In this document: positions 41,463 to 44,632 of the stretch, in pieces
Layout of the letters: each line of letters opens with the position of its first letter
How positions within the stretch are numbered: position 1 is the first letter of the stretch
Origin: JBBDWK01 sp040902885
GTDB taxonomy: Bacteria; Acidobacteriota; Terriglobia; Bryobacterales; Bryobacteraceae
Length of the DNA: 44,632 nt
Assembly (NCBI GenBank): GCA_040902885.1
Contig: JBBDWK010000014.1
Location: forward strand, 1 to 44,632
Reading direction: 5' to 3'
Notes under the pieces: model-generated
Seen by the model: only the letters and a program-made list of their open reading frames with translations
Database searches by the model: none
Told to the model about the DNA's origin: nothing
Position numbers and translations under genes: made by a program

Positions 41463-42161
41463 TTACTTCAATGGCTCGCCCTTGGGCCACAACTGATGAG
41501 ACGGGCCGTGCCGCCGCACCTTGATGTTGCGGAACTCGGCGGGCACGCCTTCCGATTGCAGCGCGATGTGTCCGATTCTCGGATTGGCGTCCGAGCCGAT
41601 CCCGATCAGCACGCCGTTCAGTATGGTGGCCACGCGCCCCTCTTCCGAATAGACCTCGAAGGTGTTCCACTCGCCGACCGGCTTCGACGCCTCGTGAATC
41701 ATCTCGCCGCCCGCGAGGTACGCGCCCTGGATGGGAAATATCCGGCCCATATGGGACTGGTAGAGCTGGCACTCAATCGCCCTCGGCCACACGTCGTCGC
41801 GCTGGATGTGAATGAGCACGCCGCTGTTCCCGCGGGAGGGATACCGCACCTCGACATGAAACGCGAAGTTGTCGTAAACGTCGCTGGTGCGGACGTACCC
41901 GCTCGGCTTGCCGGTGGTCATCAGAAGTCCGTTTTCGATGTAGAACGTGGACTGCTGGCTCACGCTCTCTTCGAAATACTTCTTCGGGCGGCCCTCCCCT
42001 TCCTTCAGCACCACGACCAGCTTGCCGAAATCTTTGCCGTTGAACAGGCTTGTCCATCCCTCGTCGTATTTCAGATCGGGGTCGCGCATGTCGCCCGATC
42101 TTTGGGCGAATGCCGGCAGTGCGAGAAGAAGGAATAGAATGGCGGTGCGCATAGTTTCCAT
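41463..42161 (-). CDS. Secreted DUF1080 (3-keto-disaccharide hydrolase-like) protein
   Basis: This 232-residue secreted protein (signal peptide ILFLLLALPAFAQ) has the DUF1080 beta-jelly-roll: GWTSLFNGKDFGKL, NGLLMTTGKPSGYVRTSDVYDNFAFHVEVRYP, NSGVLIHIQRDDVWPRAIECQLY and GEWNTFEVYSEEG. Its relatives are described as lectin-like glycoside hydrolases or 3-ketoglycoside lyases. An internal ATG at 42152 is a possible start; ATG 42161 is kept here. It lies 17 bases after the GH2 gene. Confidence 0.88.
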   Translation of the reverse strand: METMRTAILFLLLALPAFAQRSGDMRDPDLKYDEGWTSLFNGKDFGKLVVVLKEGEGRPKKYFEESVSQQSTFYIENGLLMTTGKPSGYVRTSDVYDNFAFHVEVRYPSRGNSGVLIHIQRDDVWPRAIECQLYQSHMGRIFPIQGAYLAGGEMIHEASKPVGEWNTFEVYSEEGRVATILNGVLIGIGSDANPRIGHIALQSEGVPAEFRNIKVRRHGPSHQLWPKGEPLK

Positions 42162-42178
42162 TGAGTCTAGCAGCAGAG

Positions 42179-43999
42179 CTATCGCCGCCGCTCCACGTAG
42201 GGCCGCAACCGCTCCGGATCGAACTTCGGCTTCCGGTCGTAAGTCAGAAGGCCGTTGGCCTCCTGCTCGACATCGGTAAGCTGCGTATAGCAGAAGCCCG
42301 CGTTTCCGGGTATGCGTCCGGCGGCTTCAAACAAGCCCCGAATGCGCTCGAAAGCGCCTTTTTCGTCGGTCTCCACACCCGCGTAGCCCCACGCATCGGG
42401 AGAGTTCTTCCCTCCCGGCATCAGATAGGCGACACCGCCAAACTCGGAAAGAAAATACGGCGAGCCGTTGTAGTGGAACCCGGGAATCATGGCGGGGCGG
42501 CCGTTATCCGGGACGCGGCTGCCCGCGGTGCGCTGCAAGTCTTTGTACTTGGCCTCCAGGTCGGCGCCCGTGCGCGCGTAGTCGTGGATGCCCATCAGGT
42601 CCGTGGTGCCGGTGTGCTCCCAACCGTCGTTGTCAATCGCCAGCCGCGTGGAATCGAGCGACTTGGTCAGCCAATAAACGGAGGCGAGGTGCGCCTGTTG
42701 CCGCGGGTCGGCCAGGTTGGGCGTGCCCCAGCTTTCGTTGATCGGAATCCACATAATGATGGAAGGGTGATTGTAGTCGCGCTCCACGGCCTCGATCCAT
42801 TCGCGCGTGAAGCGGCCGACGTAGCGCTCGTCGAAGAGCGGCGCGTTGGCCATCTCGCTCGACACCAGCAGACCCATCTTGTCGGCCCAGTACAAGTAGC
42901 GCGGGTCCTCGACCTTCTGGTGCTTCCGGGCGCCGTTGAAGCCGAATGCCTTGGTCATCTTGATGTCGTACTGGATGGCGGCGTCGGAGGGCGGCGTCAG
43001 AATGCCATCCGGCCAGTAACCCTGGTCGAGCACCATGCGCAGGAAGACCGGCCGCCGGTTCAGCAAAATGCGGTCGCTGCCCAGAGTCACGGTCCGGAAC
43101 CCGAAGTAGGAGTGGACGCGGTCGATCGTGGTGTCGCCCCGGCGTAGCTCGAACACCACATCGTAGAGATTGGGATTGTCGGGACTCCAGAGCCGCGCAT
43201 CGGTCGCCGACACGGCGCTCACGATCGCCGATCCGTCGCCGGCTGCCGAGAACCGGCCCACGTCCCTGCCCTGAAACTGGATGACGCCGCTGAAGTGCAG
43301 GCCGCTCTCGGGACGCGCGGTTCGCGCCTCAAACGTCACCACGCCGTCCATAGTGGCTGTCGTCCGCACTTTGTCGAGATGGTTGTCACCCACCGCTTCG
43401 AGCCAAACCGGCTGCCAGACTCCGCTGGTGCGCGTATAGAAAATACCGCGCGACTTCGGCTCCCAGTACTGCTTCCCGCGCGGGATGAACCGGTCCGTGG
43501 GAGGGTCTTCCGCGCGCACGGATACAGTGTTCGCGCCCGGTTTCAAGTAAGCGGTGATATCGAACTCGAACGGCGTGTGCCCGCCTTCATGCCGGCCGGC
43601 GAGGTTTCCGTTCACCCAGACCATGGCGCGATAATCCACCGCGCCGAAGTGCAGCAGCACGTGCTTCCCGGCCCAGTCCGTGGGCACGTTGATCGAACGC
43701 CGGTACCAGATGTACGGGTGAAACGATGTGTCGCCGATTCCGCTCAGCTTGCTCTCAAAGCAATACGGAACGGTGATGCGGCGGCTGAAGCTTTTGCCCG
43801 TGCTCGCCCAGTTCTCACGCAGGCCCGCGTTGTTGTCGTCGAACTCGAACTCCCATGCGCCGTTTAGACTCAGCCACTGTTTTCGCTCGAACTGCGGCTG
43901 GGGGAATTCGGGCCGCGGGATGGCGCTTTGGGCCCGCGCGAGCGCTACGAAGGCCAACAGAAGGGTCACTCGGACCCCGGCCTTTTTACTTACGGTCAT
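42179..43999 (-). CDS. GH2-family glycoside hydrolase, secreted
   Basis: This 606-residue secreted enzyme (signal peptide VTLLLAFVALARAQ) is of the beta-galactosidase/glucuronidase family. An N-terminal sugar-binding domain (about 28-205: WLSLNGAWEFEF, YRAMVWVNGNLAGRHEGGHTPFEFDI) and an immunoglobulin-like domain precede the TIM barrel. Acid/base Glu422 sits in WIPINESWG and nucleophile Glu519 in YFLSEFGG. FRTVTLGSDRILLNRRPVFLRM is the classical linker to the barrel. ATG 43999 gives a signal peptide start; the upstream open frame carries no domain. It is the first gene of the operon with DUF1080 and radical SAM. Confidence 0.93.
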   Translation of the reverse strand: MTVSKKAGVRVTLLLAFVALARAQSAIPRPEFPQPQFERKQWLSLNGAWEFEFDDNNAGLRENWASTGKSFSRRITVPYCFESKLSGIGDTSFHPYIWYRRSINVPTDWAGKHVLLHFGAVDYRAMVWVNGNLAGRHEGGHTPFEFDITAYLKPGANTVSVRAEDPPTDRFIPRGKQYWEPKSRGIFYTRTSGVWQPVWLEAVGDNHLDKVRTTATMDGVVTFEARTARPESGLHFSGVIQFQGRDVGRFSAAGDGSAIVSAVSATDARLWSPDNPNLYDVVFELRRGDTTIDRVHSYFGFRTVTLGSDRILLNRRPVFLRMVLDQGYWPDGILTPPSDAAIQYDIKMTKAFGFNGARKHQKVEDPRYLYWADKMGLLVSSEMANAPLFDERYVGRFTREWIEAVERDYNHPSIIMWIPINESWGTPNLADPRQQAHLASVYWLTKSLDSTRLAIDNDGWEHTGTTDLMGIHDYARTGADLEAKYKDLQRTAGSRVPDNGRPAMIPGFHYNGSPYFLSEFGGVAYLMPGGKNSPDAWGYAGVETDEKGAFERIRGLFEAAGRIPGNAGFCYTQLTDVEQEANGLLTYDRKPKFDPERLRPYVERRR

Positions 44000-44091
44000 A
44001 TCTTTGTATCGTAAGCGATTCCGGCGAAGGCGGGAGACGGAGAAAGCCCGCTTGCTGAGAAGCTGTGAGCAATTCCTTTGAGGCCGCGGAT

Positions 44092-44147
44092 GAACACCGA
44101 TTAACGCTGATAAGAACTTCGTTTTCAATCGGCGTTCATCGGTGTGC
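44092..44147. repeat. Imperfect inverted repeat in the GH2/MNT gap
   Basis: GAACACCGATTAACGCTGAT (44092-44111) and ATCGGCGTTCATCGGTGTGC (44128-44147) can pair at about 16 of 20 positions around a 16-base loop. The right arm overlaps the 3' end of the nucleotidyltransferase gene. From general familiarity, arms of this ATGAACACCGAT/ATCGGTGTTCAT type occur in many environmental genomes. Confidence 0.55.
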
Positions 44148-44531
44148 ATCGGCGGCTTCAATTGTTTCTGAGCTGAGCGCCGCCCGCTCATAGACGACCT
44201 TCCCTTCCCTCAAGGCGGGATACAGAACCAGGCAAAAGCTATCCTTATAGCGTTGTACTTGCTCGGGCGTCACGAGCACGACGTCGACGGACTGTTCGAA
44301 ATCCGCAAGCGCTACGTAGATGGACGATATCAACTTGTGATAATCGAACTGACCCGGCTTAATGACGAGCACATCTAGGTCGCTGCCGGGACGCATCGTG
44401 CCGCGCGCGGCGGAACCGAAGAGCACGATACGTTCCGGGTCCGCGACTGCCACAATGCGGCGAACCAGCTCCTCGACAGTTGAGGCGTTGACCTGGACGC
44501 CGGCGCTTTCGATCTGCTCGCGCACGGTCAT
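44136..44531 (-). CDS. MNT-type nucleotidyltransferase-domain protein
   Basis: This 131-residue protein has the minimal nucleotidyltransferase motif IVLFGSAARGTMRPGSDLDVLVI (GSXARG, DXD), with a later VDVVLVTP holding the third acid. Such proteins often pair with a HEPN-domain toxin and act by AMPylation (MntA/HepT). No HEPN gene is present on the downstream side; any partner would lie beyond the right edge. The last residues (EAADAHR) and the stop fall in the inverted repeat, so the C-terminal end may have been reshaped by repeat insertion. Confidence 0.82.
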   Translation of the reverse strand: MTVREQIESAGVQVNASTVEELVRRIVAVADPERIVLFGSAARGTMRPGSDLDVLVIKPGQFDYHKLISSIYVALADFEQSVDVVLVTPEQVQRYKDSFCLVLYPALREGKVVYERAALSSETIEAADAHR

Positions 44532-44632
44532 GACGATATCGTAACCGATCTCCCCGCTGTTGCGAGGCCGGGGGCCGATGTTGCGCGTTTTTGATAATGT
44601 CCCCTTGAGCGTTCATTAGAAATGTCCCCACA

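Overview
Organism. The window is high-GC bacterial DNA that most resembles an Acidobacteriota genome of the Bryobacterales/Solibacter type. This is inferred from gene style: an ADOP-type MacB/FtsX permease overlapped by a PadR regulator, a BlaI repressor overlapped by an M56 peptidase, tandem secreted carboxypeptidase-regulatory-domain proteins, a Tat-style glucanase, and many 4-base ATGA gene overlaps. No rRNA gene or ribosomal marker is present to confirm it.

Layout. 1-708: a calcineurin-like metallophosphoesterase running off the left edge. 1179-12446 (all minus): a surface-polysaccharide cluster. It holds dTDP-sugar genes rfbA, rfbC and rfbB, four GT4 glycosyltransferases (one fused to a methyltransferase), and an ABC-2 exporter permease with a Wzt_C-like domain. 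Embedded in it is a BlaI/M56 sensor module whose stop codon overlaps a glycosyltransferase start. No rfbD and no exporter ATPase are visible. 12488-15907 (plus): a four-gene operon (cupin, acyl-CoA synthetase-like, methyltransferase, NHL beta-propeller) in which every junction is an ATGA or GTGA overlap.

15943-22067 is a mosaic accessory stretch. It contains an AbiJ-related nuclease, a VOC protein and a 5'-truncated YbjQ gene, bracketed by two direct repeats of about 135 bp. Next come a PadR/ADOP transporter pair and a second set of repeat and VOC fragments. 23167-26750: a GH144-like glucanase and a GH3 glucosidase, convergent and overlapping by 7 bases. 27059-28784: a TPM-like membrane protein and a DUF4342 protein. 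28869-31147: a sigma-like/zinc-finger fusion coupled to an ALDH7 dehydrogenase, divergent from an amino-acid permease (31208-32596). 32618-36038: two tandem paralogous secreted proteins. 36045-38231: VOC, YraN, methyltransferase, small membrane protein, CheY-like receiver. tRNA-Leu(TAG) at 38233-38319 and tRNA-Lys(TTT) at 40055-40130 flank a fucose-isomerase-like gene. 40418-43999: a GH2, DUF1080, radical SAM operon. 44136-44531: a solitary MNT nucleotidyltransferase.

How the genes work together. The left third is best read as building and exporting a deoxysugar-containing glycan, with a proteolytic repressor-release switch (BlaI/M56) controlling at least one glycosyltransferase. The centre is a defence-flavoured, repeat-rich island. 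The right half is carbohydrate and amino-acid catabolism plus housekeeping. Several promoters that can be read directly (blaI, padR, and a GT4 gene) place the predicted transcript start within a few bases of the start codon, which suggests leaderless mRNAs.
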